Shown one piece after another: positions 16,427 to 25,900 of a stretch of 39,122 nucleotides of DNA. Under the pieces are notes generated by a model. That model ran no database searches, was not told the origin of the DNA, and was given only the letters and a program-made list of their open reading frames with translations. A program made the translations under genes and the position numbers. Origin of the DNA: JABSOG01 sp041583135 (GTDB taxonomy: Bacteria > Pseudomonadota > Gammaproteobacteria > Enterobacterales > Alteromonadaceae); NCBI GenBank assembly GCA_041583135.1, contig JBFHGJ010000051.1, positions 1 to 39,122 of the forward strand, in the 5' to 3' direction. Position 1 is the stretch's first letter, and the number at the start of each line of letters is the position of its first letter.

Positions 16427-18991
16427 ATGATGAAAAAGTCCTTTAGAGTTAGTACACTCGCCCTTTCCGTCGGCCTTGTGCTCGGTTCGGGTAGTGCCTT
16501 CGCAGCTGGCCAAGACGCTGGCGCAGATTCCGAAAAGAAAAAAGTTGAGAAGATTGCCGTTGTCGGTTCTCGTGCCGCGCCTCGCTCGGTAAGTGAATCA
16601 GCAGTGCCGGTTGATGTTGTCTCTGGTGACGAGTTCACCAAACAAGGCGTCACCGACATGACCTCTTTGCTACAAAACGTAGTGCCTTCTTTCAACGTAA
16701 ACGACCAGCCTATCAACGATGCTTCAACTTTGGTTAGACCTGCCAACTTACGTGGCTTGTCATCTGACAGCACCTTGATTTTGGTTAACGGCAAACGTCG
16801 TCACCGTAGCGCGGTGATCACCTTCTTAGGTGGTTCATTGTCAGACGGCGCCCAAGGTCCTGACGTTTCAGTTATTCCTGCCTTTGCACTTAAGCAGGTC
16901 GAAGTATTGCGTGACGGCGCTGCCGCTCAGTACGGTTCTGACGCCATCGCCGGTGTTATCAACTTCATCTTGAAAGACGATGCTGACGGCGGTGCTTTTG
17001 AAGCCCGTTACGGTTCTTATTTCGAAGGTGATGGTGATGCAGTCACTTTGGCCGGTAACGTTGGTATGCCATTGAGCAAAAACGGCTTTGCCAACATTTC
17101 AATGGAATATAAAGAGTCAGATCCAACCAGCCGCAGTATCCAGCGCTCTGACGCTGCTGCTTTACAAGCTGCCGGTAACAACGCGGTTGCCAACCCTGCG
17201 CAAGTGTGGGGTTCTCCAGAATTTAAATATGACTTCAAAATGTTCGGTAACTTCGGTTTAGACCTAGGTAACGACAAAGAAGCCTATATGTGGGGTAACT
17301 GGGCAGAGCGTGAAGTCGAAGGTGGTTTCTACTATCGTAATCCGCACACCCGTGGTGGTGTCTACTCAAATGACGGCGGTGAGACTTTGTTGGTGGGTGA
17401 TTTGAACCCGAACAACGATATCACTTGTCCTACCGATATTCTCATTGGCGACAACATCTTAAACAATGAGCGTTACATCAATGAAGTGGCCAACAGCTCT
17501 GAGTGTTTCTCTTTCAATGAAATGTTGCCGGGCGGTTTCACTCCTCGTTTCGGTGGTACTGTAGTTGATGCGTCATTGGTCATGGGTACTCGTGGCGAAA
17601 TGAAAAGCGGTTGGTTCTATGATGTCAGCGCTTCTTTAGGCCGCAGTGAAGTTGAGTTTGCCCTTAAAAACTCAATCAACCCATCAATGGGTCCTGATAC
17701 GCCAACTTCTTTCAGCCCAGGTGGCTACAACCAAATCGAAAAGAACTTGAACATCGATTTCAGCAAGCCTATCGAAATGGGTCTGAATGAGCCGGTTAAC
17801 GTTGCTACCGGTTTAGAGTATCGTAACGAGCGCTTTGAAATTGAAGCGGGCGATCCGGCTTCTTATGAAGTGGGCATTTTGGCCTACAACCCGGTCGATG
17901 GTTCTTCACAAGGTTTTGGTATCGGTTCAAACGGCTTCCCTGGCTTTAAGCCAGAAGATGCCGGCTCTTGGGGCCGTCACAGCTATGCTGCCTATGTTGA
18001 CGTTGAAGCTTATTTCACCGAAGACTGGATGGTTGGCGCAGCACTTCGTTTTGAAGACTACTCTGACTTTGGTAACACCACCAAAGGCAAATTGACCAGC
18101 CGCTTTCAAGTGAACGATGTGTTTGCACTTCGTGGTGCATACAGCACAGGTTTTAGAGCACCGACTGTTGGCCAAAGCAACGTTCGTAACGTAACCACTG
18201 CTTTCGGTCCTAACGGCCTTGAAGATCAGGCAACCTTGCCACCAACTCACCCAATTTCTGTGCAAAAAGGCGCTACTCCACTTGAGCCTGAAGAGTCAAA
18301 GAGCTTTAGCTTCGGTGGTGTGTTGGAGATGGAAAACGGCTTGTACGTGACGTTAGACATGTACCACGTAGAAGTGACCGGCCGTATCAGTCAAACTTCA
18401 CCTTTGGCCTTGAGCGCTGCTGATATCAGCGCGTTGTTGGCTAGCGGTGTAAGCGATGCGACCAGCTTCTCATCGGTTAAATACTTCACCAACGACTTCG
18501 ACACCACGACGAAAGGTGCCGATTTGGTAATGAACTACAACACCGATTTGATGGGTGGCGAGACCATGTTCCAGTTGGCCTACAACTGGACTGATACTAC
18601 TGTGGACTCTTTCAACCCTAACAACATCGGTGCGGCCAAAGTTGAAATGCTTGAAGACAACTTGCCGGCACACCGTGCCACTTTCACTACCAACTGGACC
18701 AGTGACAAGTGGAGCGTATTGGGTCGTGTGAACTACTACGGTAGCTTCTATGAAGATCACTTAGACGCTGGTGAATTGCCTATCTACGCAGGTTCTGAGG
18801 TAACGTTCGATACTGAGATCAGCTACTTCTTGTCTGACAACATCACTTTGGCTATCGGTGCCAAAAACTTGTTCGATGAAACGCCAGATAGCAACCCTTG
18901 GGACTTCGTTGTTGGTTCTAAATACCCAACCACTTCTCCAATTGGTATCAACGGTGGTTTCTACTACTTCCGCGCTGTATATAACTTCTAA
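16427..18991 (+). CDS. TonB-dependent outer-membrane receptor
   Basis: Receptor of 854 residues that imports a ligand across the outer membrane using TonB energy. The signal peptide is MMKKSFRVSTLALSVG.. to SAFA. A TonB-box-like stretch (EKIAVVGSRA) is followed by the plug domain (DMTSLLQNVVPSFN, RGLSSDSTLILVNGKRRH, VEVLRDGAAAQYGSDAIAGV). A barrel follows, ending in ..YYFRAVYNF with the expected terminal aromatic. The subfamily with SLSDGAQGPD in the plug is common in Alteromonadales. The in-frame ATG at 16379 would put 16 polar residues before the signal, so 16427 or the adjacent ATG at 16430 is preferred. Codon use is strongly biased, suggesting high expression. The ligand is unknown; the divergent M20 peptidase hints at peptides or glutamyl compounds but proves nothing. 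Confidence 0.93.
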   Translation: MMKKSFRVSTLALSVGLVLGSGSAFAAGQDAGADSEKKKVEKIAVVGSRAAPRSVSESAVPVDVVSGDEFTKQGVTDMTSLLQNVVPSFNVNDQPINDASTLVRPANLRGLSSDSTLILVNGKRRHRSAVITFLGGSLSDGAQGPDVSVIPAFALKQVEVLRDGAAAQYGSDAIAGVINFILKDDADGGAFEARYGSYFEGDGDAVTLAGNVGMPLSKNGFANISMEYKESDPTSRSIQRSDAAALQAAGNNAVANPAQVWGSPEFKYDFKMFGNFGLDLGNDKEAYMWGNWAEREVEGGFYYRNPHTRGGVYSNDGGETLLVGDLNPNNDITCPTDILIGDNILNNERYINEVANSSECFSFNEMLPGGFTPRFGGTVVDASLVMGTRGEMKSGWFYDVSASLGRSEVEFALKNSINPSMGPDTPTSFSPGGYNQIEKNLNIDFSKPIEMGLNEPVNVATGLEYRNERFEIEAGDPASYEVGILAYNPVDGSSQGFGIGSNGFPGFKPEDAGSWGRHSYAAYVDVEAYFTEDWMVGAALRFEDYSDFGNTTKGKLTSRFQVNDVFALRGAYSTGFRAPTVGQSNVRNVTTAFGPNGLEDQATLPPTHPISVQKGATPLEPEESKSFSFGGVLEMENGLYVTLDMYHVEVTGRISQTSPLALSAADISALLASGVSDATSFSSVKYFTNDFDTTTKGADLVMNYNTDLMGGETMFQLAYNWTDTTVDSFNPNNIGAAKVEMLEDNLPAHRATFTTNWTSDKWSVLGRVNYYGSFYEDHLDAGELPIYAGSEVTFDTEISYFLSDNITLAIGAKNLFDETPDSNPWDFVVGSKYPTTSPIGINGGFYYFRAVYNF

Positions 18992-19018
18992 TACAGCCGC
19001 TATATCAGTAGTCTGAAC

Positions 19019-19044
19019 AAAAGCCGCCCTCTGGGGCGGCTTTT
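19019..19044 (+). terminator. Rho-independent terminator after the receptor
   Basis: AAAAGCCGCCC and GGGCGGCTTTT form an 11-bp stem with a four-base loop, ending in four T, 27 bases after the receptor stop codon. It may act in both directions because the arms begin with A and end with T. Confidence 0.88.
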
Positions 19045-19133
19045 GCGTTTGTGGCATCACCATTTTGGGGTGCTGTTTTGGCTTCGATGGGCTATAGTGA
19101 AGCACTAAGCGATTCTTTTTGGAGAGAAATATT

Positions 19134-20372
19134 TTGTACTGCCGGTTGCGTGACTCTCTGTTTGCTGTGACATTATCCACCTTAACCTTTAGTGTGCAGG
19201 CAGAGCCTGAACACCAGTTTTTTGGTCAACTCTCTGTGGTCGCCAGTTACAGCGATGCCATCGAAACCGCGTCAATGAGCAGAGTTGAGGGCAAAGGTGG
19301 TTTTGATACGACGACCAAAGTACAGCTTTCCTACGAATATCTGGATGATGCCTTTGGTGTGTATGGTCATGTCCAAGCCACTTCTGAGGGCGATAACATT
19401 GAGGGTAACTACGGTATTGTTGAGCTATATGGCTATTATCGTTTTAGCTTTGATGAGGCGCGTTCGCTGGACGTGACTCTAGGCCAGTTTTTTATGCCGA
19501 CCTCGATGGAAAACACGGATGATTTTTGGGAGTCGCCCTACACCAACAGCTATTCGGCGCTCAATACTTGGATAGCGCAAGAAGTTCGTCCCATAGGGCT
19601 TGAGATCCGCTTTGACAACGCCCCAGAGCAGACAACCAAAGCTGCCTACGGCATTGGTGCTATGGGATTTGTCAGTAACGATGCCATGGGCGCAATGTTG
19701 ACTTGGAAAGGCTGGTCTATCGGTCGTCATCAATCGGTTTATGGTGAAGTGCTGAACCTGCCAGAGATTTATCATGTTGATGACGGGGCGTTTGCCGCTC
19801 AGCGCGATGATGGTACCAAGCCGTTCGGTCGCGAATTGGACAACAATATTGGCTATTTGGCCCACGGCTATTATTCTCCCAACGCCGACTGGGTGTTTAA
19901 ATTGGCCTATATCGACACTCAAGGCGATGGTCATCTTTATCGTGGTGAGTATGCTTGGGCCAACTATTTTACCGTTGCAGGCTTTAAATGGCGGCCTAAT
20001 GAGCAATGGACGGTGTTATTTGAGAGTATGTTTGGCACTACGGCAATGGGTTACCCTCACTGGAAGGGAACAGCGGTAGATTTTGATACCTCATATGTAT
20101 TATTGAGTTACAAACGCCAACAATGGCATTATACTATGCGCTTTGAATCATTCGAAGCGAGCGATAAAGCCCGTTTTCCGGGTGAGTCAAATGATTCAGG
20201 TAACGCGCTGACGATAGCGGCTAAATGGCAAGCATTTGGTAAACCTTGGTCAATAACAGGAGAATGGTTATACATAGATGTAGATGGCCAGCGCACCAGA
20301 GCGCTGGACAATGGGGTATTTATTGATGAAGATGAATCGCAGATGAGTATTTCATTGAATTATTCCTTTTAA
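19134..20372 (+). CDS. Outer-membrane barrel protein, porin-like
   Basis: A 412-residue exported protein. The start is a TTG at 19134 with GGAGAG seven bases before it; a TTG at 19119 lies upstream of that site and is rejected. The signal peptide ends FSVQA, leaving EPEHQFFGQLSVVASYS. The mature protein alternates short amphipathic strands rich in Tyr, Trp and Gly and closes with MSISLNYSF, a classic C-terminal Phe of Bam-inserted barrels. The length suits a 16- to 18-strand porin or a related OM family. It follows the TonB-dependent receptor across a strong terminator, so it is likely its own transcript. The substrate is not recognisable. Confidence 0.75.
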   Translation: MYCRLRDSLFAVTLSTLTFSVQAEPEHQFFGQLSVVASYSDAIETASMSRVEGKGGFDTTTKVQLSYEYLDDAFGVYGHVQATSEGDNIEGNYGIVELYGYYRFSFDEARSLDVTLGQFFMPTSMENTDDFWESPYTNSYSALNTWIAQEVRPIGLEIRFDNAPEQTTKAAYGIGAMGFVSNDAMGAMLTWKGWSIGRHQSVYGEVLNLPEIYHVDDGAFAAQRDDGTKPFGRELDNNIGYLAHGYYSPNADWVFKLAYIDTQGDGHLYRGEYAWANYFTVAGFKWRPNEQWTVLFESMFGTTAMGYPHWKGTAVDFDTSYVLLSYKRQQWHYTMRFESFEASDKARFPGESNDSGNALTIAAKWQAFGKPWSITGEWLYIDVDGQRTRALDNGVFIDEDESQMSISLNYSF

Positions 20373-20407
20373 CCGGATTGACAAAACTCCAAACCTAGGC
20401 AGGTGAA

Positions 20408-20429
20408 AAAAGCAAGAAAAAGTGCTTTT
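20408..20429 (+). terminator. Weak hairpin after the porin-like gene
   Basis: AAAAGCA and TGCTTTT form a 7-bp stem around an A-rich loop, 36 bases after the stop codon and before the acylphosphatase gene. Four T at the 3' side are part of the stem. This is low-strength evidence for termination. Confidence 0.4.
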
Positions 20430-20506
20430 GAAACCTTGTTTTAGTTGGCGTTTATCGATCTTTGTCCTAAACTAAAATTCAACTGGTACAATAATAAAAA
20501 CCGCTT

Positions 20507-20791
20507 ATGGCTATTAAAAGAGTTCACGTATATATATCTGGAAGAGTGCAGGGTGTTTGGTTCAGAGCAACCGCACAAGGGGTCGCAATCGATTACAATC
20601 TGACGGGCTGGGTGAGAAACCTGCGCGATGGTCGGGTTGAGCTGGTCGCAGAAGGAGATGAGGCTAACTTGGCGAAACTGGTCGAGTGGTGTCATGAAGG
20701 CTCCGACCAAGCTGAGGTAACCGATGTCGATGCTACTTGGTCTGATCCAACTTTTGAGTTTGGCGCCTTTTTGACCGGAGAAACTGCCTGA
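20507..20791 (+). CDS. acyP: Acylphosphatase
   Basis: A 94-residue small enzyme hydrolysing carboxyl-phosphate bonds of acylphosphates, cytoplasmic. The active-site signature GRVQGVWFR supplies R20, and GWVRNLRDGRVE supplies N38; both catalytic residues are intact. Length and the beta-alpha-beta pattern are normal. No strong ribosome site precedes the ATG at 20507. It stands alone with a hairpin terminator immediately after its stop. Confidence 0.95.
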   Translation: MAIKRVHVYISGRVQGVWFRATAQGVAIDYNLTGWVRNLRDGRVELVAEGDEANLAKLVEWCHEGSDQAEVTDVDATWSDPTFEFGAFLTGETA

Positions 20792-20810
20792 CGTAAGCTT
20801 TACGTCGGGC
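20786..20810 (+). terminator. Hairpin terminator of acyP
   Basis: GCCTGACGTAA and TTACGTCGGGC pair over 11 positions (one T-G pair) around a three-base loop, followed by TTT. The stem starts inside the last codons of acyP. Confidence 0.65.
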
Positions 20811-21264
20811 TTTCCCGTCGCCTCGAACACAACCGCATTCGGCAAATCGCATTTCAGTGACATTCGCCCTCAACGGCCCTTAACTGAGCGTTTAACTGCT
20901 TTGTTGAGCGTTAGAGTGCTTGTGTCGTGAGTAAACAACAGCGTGCTTTCTCAGCTGTCATTTAAGGTGACCGTAAAGCATTGGCGCCATGGCTATTTTC
21001 TGTTAAGTTTCAACGGCTCATACTCGCTCATTTTCTCTACCTGCTGCTCAATGGGGTGATTGAATTATTACAACCCATTGATTTTCAATAGCTAATGATA
21101 GCCATTAGAAAAACTAAGGCTAAAAAGTTAGTAATTCTTGATTGATTTTTCATCATTTGCTCACTATTATACCGCTCGCATTCCATCGGGTGGTTCGAAA
21201 TTTGAGCGGTGTCATCAAAGGTGGATCAAAGGACTATTGGATATTTTGCTAATCGAGAACAACA
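20811..21264. other. Gene-free region upstream of a small ORF
   Basis: No credible reading frame was seen in about 450 bp. It holds a long hairpin at 21048-21081 (TCAATGGG with CCCATTGA, plus a second inner stem) and a smaller CTAATG/CATTAG pair just after it. The 3' part is AT-rich and could carry the promoter of the 21265 gene, but no convincing -35/-10 pair was picked. Confidence 0.4.
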
Positions 21265-21534
21265 ATGAACATTTTAAAATACCTCATTGCCGAAACCATC
21301 AATGACAATGATACCGAAGAATTCATCGAGTTTGGCCAGCAGCGTGAGGTTGATCACGACAACGTTGCCGACTCGGTATTTCAGTTGTTTGCCGCGTTGA
21401 CCAACAGCTGCGCTGAAGTCGGCTCAAGAGAGGGCGCTATCAACAAAAGCGCATTGGCTGACTCTGCCATTGTCTTAGGCGAAAGCTTGTTTGCCAAAGG
21501 CCCTTTGAACGTACATCTAGATACTGTTCACTAA
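21265..21534 (+). CDS. Small acidic protein, unknown
   Basis: An 89-residue soluble, acidic protein with no signal peptide, membrane segment or recognised family. The N-terminal half is rich in Asp, Glu and Asn (ETINDNDTEEFIEFG), and the C-terminal half looks helical (ALADSAIVLGESLFAKG). The frame is bounded by a plausible terminator at 21549-21596 and a long AT-rich upstream region. The ribosome site before the ATG is poor (GAGAA). It is kept as a real gene because it fills an otherwise empty stretch, has protein-like composition and is followed by a terminator. Confidence 0.6.
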   Translation: MNILKYLIAETINDNDTEEFIEFGQQREVDHDNVADSVFQLFAALTNSCAEVGSREGAINKSALADSAIVLGESLFAKGPLNVHLDTVH

Positions 21535-21548
21535 GAAGTTCCCCTTCG

Positions 21549-21596
21549 GGGCCTGTATTGTCACTACTTGCCGGTTGAGCTTACAGGTCCCTTTTC
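21549..21596 (+). terminator. Large-loop terminator
   Basis: GGGGCCTGTA and TACAGGTCCC pair (with G-T contacts) around a loop of nearly 30 bases, followed by TTTTCTTTCTT. A compact CCCC-TTC-GGGG hairpin overlaps its left arm. It lies directly after the small acidic ORF. Confidence 0.55.
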
Positions 21597-21683
21597 TTTC
21601 TTAAATCTTTCATTTCGTTGGCCCACGGCCATTGCTGCTTTATACTATCGTGGTTTTTACCTCAATCTATAAGAGTTGTCGCT

Positions 21684-22523
21684 TTGTTAAGTTATCGTCA
21701 TGCCTTTCACGCTGGCAATTTTGCCGACGTTCTCAAACACGTGGTGTTAAGCCAAGTTCTTTTATATATGCATAAAAAGGAAAAAGGCTTTAGTTACATC
21801 GATACCCACGCCGGTGCCGGCATGTATAGTTTGTATGACCCCTACGCGGTCAAAACCGGCGAGTATTTGGCGGGCATTGCCAAATTGGTCGAGGCGACAG
21901 ATATCCCGAGTGCACTTGAGCCTTATATCGATTATGTTAAGTCGCTCAATAGCGGCGGCGAGTTGGCGCTGTATCCAGGCTCACCTTCTATTGCTCGGCA
22001 TTTCTTACGTCAGCAAGACGCGGCGTTTTTATATGATTTACACCCCAAAGATCACCTGTTGTTAAGCGAGCTGTTTGAAAAAGCGCGCAAGGTGCAGGTA
22101 TTCAGACGCGATGGCTATGGTGCGTTAAAAGCCCATTTACCGCCAGCAACGCGCAGAGCGGTGGTGCTGATTGACCCTCCTTACGAATTAAAGTCAGACT
22201 ACAAAAATGCGGTCGATGCCATTATTAACGGCCACAAAGTATTTAATTCTGGCACCTTTATGCTGTGGTATCCTGTGGTTCAGCGTCATTTTATCGATGA
22301 GATGGCGCGGCGTTTTGAGCGCTCGGGCATACGTAATATCTTGCAGTTAGAACTTGGTGTTGCCCCTGATAGTGATGAGTTTGGCATGACTTCAAGTGGC
22401 TTGTTTGTTGTTAATCCTCCTTGGACATTAGCGCAGCAGGCCAATGACTTTCTTCCCTTTATTGCCAAGCGTCTTGAGGTTGAACAGCCACAATACTTTG
22501 TCCGCCAATTGGTTGATGAGTAA
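21684..22523 (+). CDS. rlmJ: 23S rRNA (adenine(2030)-N6)-methyltransferase
   Basis: S-adenosylmethionine-dependent enzyme that methylates A2030 of 23S rRNA. It is 279 residues long, matching the E. coli enzyme. The start chosen is the TTG at 21684, which gives the family-typical LSYRHAFHAGNFADVLKH N terminus and has AAGAG upstream. The longer frame beginning at 21618 adds 22 residues not found in the family. The catalytic motif is LIDPPYELKSDY near residue 163. GLFVVNPPW near the C terminus is also conserved. It is monocistronic and is followed by a repeat-rich intergenic region. Confidence 0.94.
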   Translation: MLSYRHAFHAGNFADVLKHVVLSQVLLYMHKKEKGFSYIDTHAGAGMYSLYDPYAVKTGEYLAGIAKLVEATDIPSALEPYIDYVKSLNSGGELALYPGSPSIARHFLRQQDAAFLYDLHPKDHLLLSELFEKARKVQVFRRDGYGALKAHLPPATRRAVVLIDPPYELKSDYKNAVDAIINGHKVFNSGTFMLWYPVVQRHFIDEMARRFERSGIRNILQLELGVAPDSDEFGMTSSGLFVVNPPWTLAQQANDFLPFIAKRLEVEQPQYFVRQLVDE

Positions 22524-22622
22524 GACCGTAGCGCTGGCTTCTATTTATCGATTGGTCATATCGCTGACAAATGCGTCGCTCTACCTTCTTCATCCGTGAA
22601 GTCGCCTGCAACAAAGTTATGA

Positions 22623-22638
22623 CCCACACGGATGTGGG
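22623..22638. repeat. CCCACA/TGTGGG hairpin
   Basis: A 6-bp stem with the loop CGGA. It is preceded by CTGCAACAAAGT, which also occurs in the downstream 49-bp tandem units, so it looks like a diverged member of the same intergenic repeat family. Confidence 0.4.
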
Positions 22639-22687
22639 AAATACTGAATTTTGCCTATGCGACAGTATGCTCCCGGCACTGTCTACT

Positions 22688-22704
22688 CCCTACGTCCTGT
22701 AGGG
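22688..22704. repeat. CCCTAC/GTAGGG hairpin
   Basis: A 6-bp stem around GTCCT. The centre TACGTCCTGTA parallels the TACATCCTGTA of the three following repeat copies, suggesting the same element with a changed stem. Confidence 0.45.
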
Positions 22705-22714
22705 AAAATCAGTG

Positions 22715-22830
22715 ACCGTACATCCTGTACATCGACTTTGAATGCTCCCTGCAACAAAGTCATACCGTACATCCTGTACATCGACTTTGAATGCTCCCTG
22801 CAACAAAGTCATACCGTACATCCTGTACAT
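22715..22830. repeat. 49-bp tandem repeat, about 2.4 copies
   Basis: Exact units occupy 22715-22763 and 22764-22812, and an 18-base partial third copy runs to 22830. Each unit begins with ACCGTACATCCTGTACAT, itself a GTAC/GTAC mini-palindrome, and continues through CGACTTTG.. to ..CAACAAAGTCAT, where CGACTTTG and CAAAGT(C) are complementary. Each unit can thus fold as a hairpin. Nothing protein-coding is implied. Confidence 0.9.
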
Positions 22831-22866
22831 AAAAAGGCTGATGATTTAACAATCATCAGCCTTTTT
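22831..22866. terminator. Bidirectional terminator
   Basis: AAAAAGGCTGATGATT and AATCATCAGCCTTTTT form a 16-bp stem with a four-base loop. The A-run and T-run allow it to work on both strands, serving rlmJ from the left and the large endonuclease gene from the right. Confidence 0.9.
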
Positions 22867-22884
22867 GTTTAGGTAACCTGTAAT

Positions 22885-22910
22885 ATCCCTAAACGATGTT
22901 GTTTAGGGAT
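22885..22910 (-). terminator. Second hairpin after the endonuclease gene
   Basis: ATCCCTAAAC and GTTTAGGGAT form a perfect 10-bp stem around six bases, 13 bases beyond the stop codon of the minus-strand endonuclease gene. There is no T-tract directly after it, so it may assist the strong terminator at 22831-22866. Confidence 0.45.
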
Positions 22911-22923
22911 ATGCGGTAAATGA

Positions 22924-25900
22924 CTAGAATTGAATCGACCAGTTGTTCAACGTACCTGTGTCTCTACGGTAGTTGTCAGTCACTTGTAAAGTCCAAGTTC
23001 CAGCTGCGTTACCGCTGATGCTGCCAGTATAGGTTGCCTGAATGTTCTGGGCGCTATCGTTACGGTCTTTGTCTTTAAGCAAGTATGAACTACCGTCTGG
23101 CGCTACCAGATAGATTGAGATATCACCACGATAAGTGTGGCTGATATCTACTGTCACGCTAACGTTACCGGCGCTACCTGTACGGTCTACCGCAATGTTG
23201 CTTGTAATGGTAGAACGGTCAGGAATCGATACCGCAGTGGTGTTCTCAAAGTAGCTGGTGTTGACTGGCGTGGCTGCAACCGTTACTGCAACTGTGCTTG
23301 TTGCGGTGGCGCCATCGTTGTCAGTGACAGTCAAAGTGACGTTGTAAGTACCGTCAGCGGCGAAAGTTTGTGAGGCGTTTACACCAGTTGCGCTGTTGCC
23401 GTTACCAAAGTCCCAGCTGTAGCTGGTAATGCTGCCGTCGCTATCAGATGAGGTTGAGGCATCGAAAGTACAGCTTAGTTCAGTACAGCTTTGAGTGAAG
23501 GCTGCAACGGGGGCATTGTTCACCGGCGCGCTACCGAAGCTTTGGCCGTTGTTGATGGCATCAGGTGTGGCCGCAGCAGCTGTTGCCCAGCTGAACTGTA
23601 CATAGCTGGTGCCGTTACCAGTTAATTGCAATGAGTGACCAACAGGCGAGGTGGAGGTTTCGCTTACACCGATATCGTCAGCAGTCATGCCGCTGGCAGG
23701 GCCGTCAGTGGCAGTGAATGAACCTTCGTAGCTTAAGAACTGAACCACAGTGCCGGTGTTGTCAACTAAGGCAATACCGTCTGGTGCGCCATTTTGCAAG
23801 TTGGCGATGGCAAAGTTGATGGTACCAAAACCACCTTGCTGGTCGGCGATGGTGCCTGAAAGGTTGGTGGTTGAATACATGGTGCCGCCGTTGCCGTTGT
23901 AGGCGACGATTGACCAGCCACTTAAGTTGATGCCTGCTTCGCCGGCAACTTCAACACCTTCGTTGACGTCTGTGCCGTCATTGTCATAGTGAATTTCGTT
24001 GATCCAAGGCGTACTGGTGTTGGCTGCAACGGTGACTTGAGCAGTCGCCGTATCGGTTGCACCTTGGTCGTCAGTGATGGTCAATACCACGTTATAGCTA
24101 CCGTTTAAGCTGTAACCATGTGTTGGGTTGCTGCCGCTGCCGTTGTTGCCGTCACCGAAGTCCCAGCTGTAGTTGGCAATAGTGCCATCGGCATCGCTTG
24201 AAGCAGAAGCGTCGAAGGTACAGCTAAGGGCGTTACAGCTATGAGTGAAACTGGCGGTTGGGTTTTGGTTGCTGATTTGACCGACGAAAGTCTGGTTGTT
24301 GTTCACACTGTTGTAAGTGCTTGCAGAAGCTGCTGCCCATGAGAAGTCGGCGTAGCTGCTGCCGCTACCGCTAAGCTGCAATGAGTGCCCTACCAAGGTC
24401 GTGGTGGTTTCTGATACGCCGATGTCGGTAGACGTGCTGCCGCTGGCTGGACCGTCGGTGGCTGTCATGGTGCCTTCATAGCTCAAGAACTGGATTACTG
24501 CGCCTGTGCCGTCAACCAAAGCTAAGCCATCTGGTGCGCCGTTTTGTAGACCGGCAATGGCAAAGAACTGAGTACCGATGCCGCCTTGTTGGTCGGCCAA
24601 TACACCGCTCAAGCTGGTGGTGCCATAGCTGGTACCGCCGTTGCCGTTATAGGCGACGATTGACCAACCGGATAAGTTGGTGCCTGCAGGACCTGCAACT
24701 TCAACACCTTCGTTGCTATCGGTGCTTTCATTGTCATAGTGGATCTCGTTGATCCAAACCGCTGCCGTTGGCTGTGGTGCGCCTTGATTGGTCGTGGCGC
24801 TCGCCTCTGCGCTGCCCGCTGATTCATTGTATGAAGTATCAACAGCTTTTACCGTGTAATAATAGGTAGTGCTGGCGTTTAGGCCTGAGTCGCTGAAGCT
24901 GGTGGTTGTTACGATTGCAGAATTGGCTTTGGTCAGCTGGCCACCTGAGATGGTTGCACGATAAACGTTGTAACCTAAAAGGTCGCTCTCGCCATTGGCG
25001 CTCCAGCTCAAAGACGCACTATAGTCGCCGCCGGTTGCACTAAGGCCTGTTGGTGCGCTAGGAGGTATGCTGTCACCGCTGCCGCCGCTACAGTTGTTTT
25101 CAAAGACACATACGACCCACTCAGGGTGGTCAACGAATGGATTACGGTTGCCTTGATACAAGTACACGGTATCGTTGTGTGCTTGCTCTAAAGCGTCTAC
25201 CGGATCTTCTTTATGCCATTGCAGCAACACGGATTTTAAGCCCATGTAGGCTACAGAAATGTTTGCCCCTTGGTTTGACTGGCCGATAAGTGTGCGGTCA
25301 TCGGTAAGGATAAGGTCTGGCTCTGTGACACCGGTTACACCGTGAGTACCGCCTTCATAGCGCACAGCCATGTACATTAGGGCACGGGCTACATCACCTT
25401 TGCGGCCTGACCAGGTTTGCCAGCTGCCGGTTTCAAATGAACCCGTTGTCCAGTTTGATTCGGTAGCGCCACCACCTTGACCAGCATTGGCTAACGTGAC
25501 CTTTTCAGCGCAACCGCTTGTACAGTCGGCATAAGGCTTGTTAGAGCGGCTCGAGTTATAGCTTGAATCGGCGATGAACAAGTGGTGAGCATCGGTGTAT
25601 GGATAGTTGTCAGAACCATCATTTGGGAAGCCGTATGATTTTGGCCAGCTATGCTCGCGGTTATAGTTGGTGTTACCACCGCCGACTTTGCCGTAAGTGG
25701 CGTTTTTATAAATAGTGATAACATTGTTTGGGTTGTTTGGATCGGTATCTGCGGCTTCAAGAATATCCCAAGTGTCGGTTGAGCTTGAGGTATAGGGATA
25801 TTTTTGATGATCGTCGATGATCTCATGTAACGAGCTACGCAATGCTGTCGGTGTGGCGGTATTGGCGGTGTCGTAATAACCTGCCGGGATACCTGCCTGA

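Noticed and set aside
19479..20006. A 175-codon frame antisense to the porin-like gene
   Set aside because: It is a shadow of the sense gene with no start context or recognisable domain.
22715..22830. Possible CRISPR-like array
   Set aside because: The units are contiguous 49-bp tandem copies with no variable spacers, and no cas genes are present.
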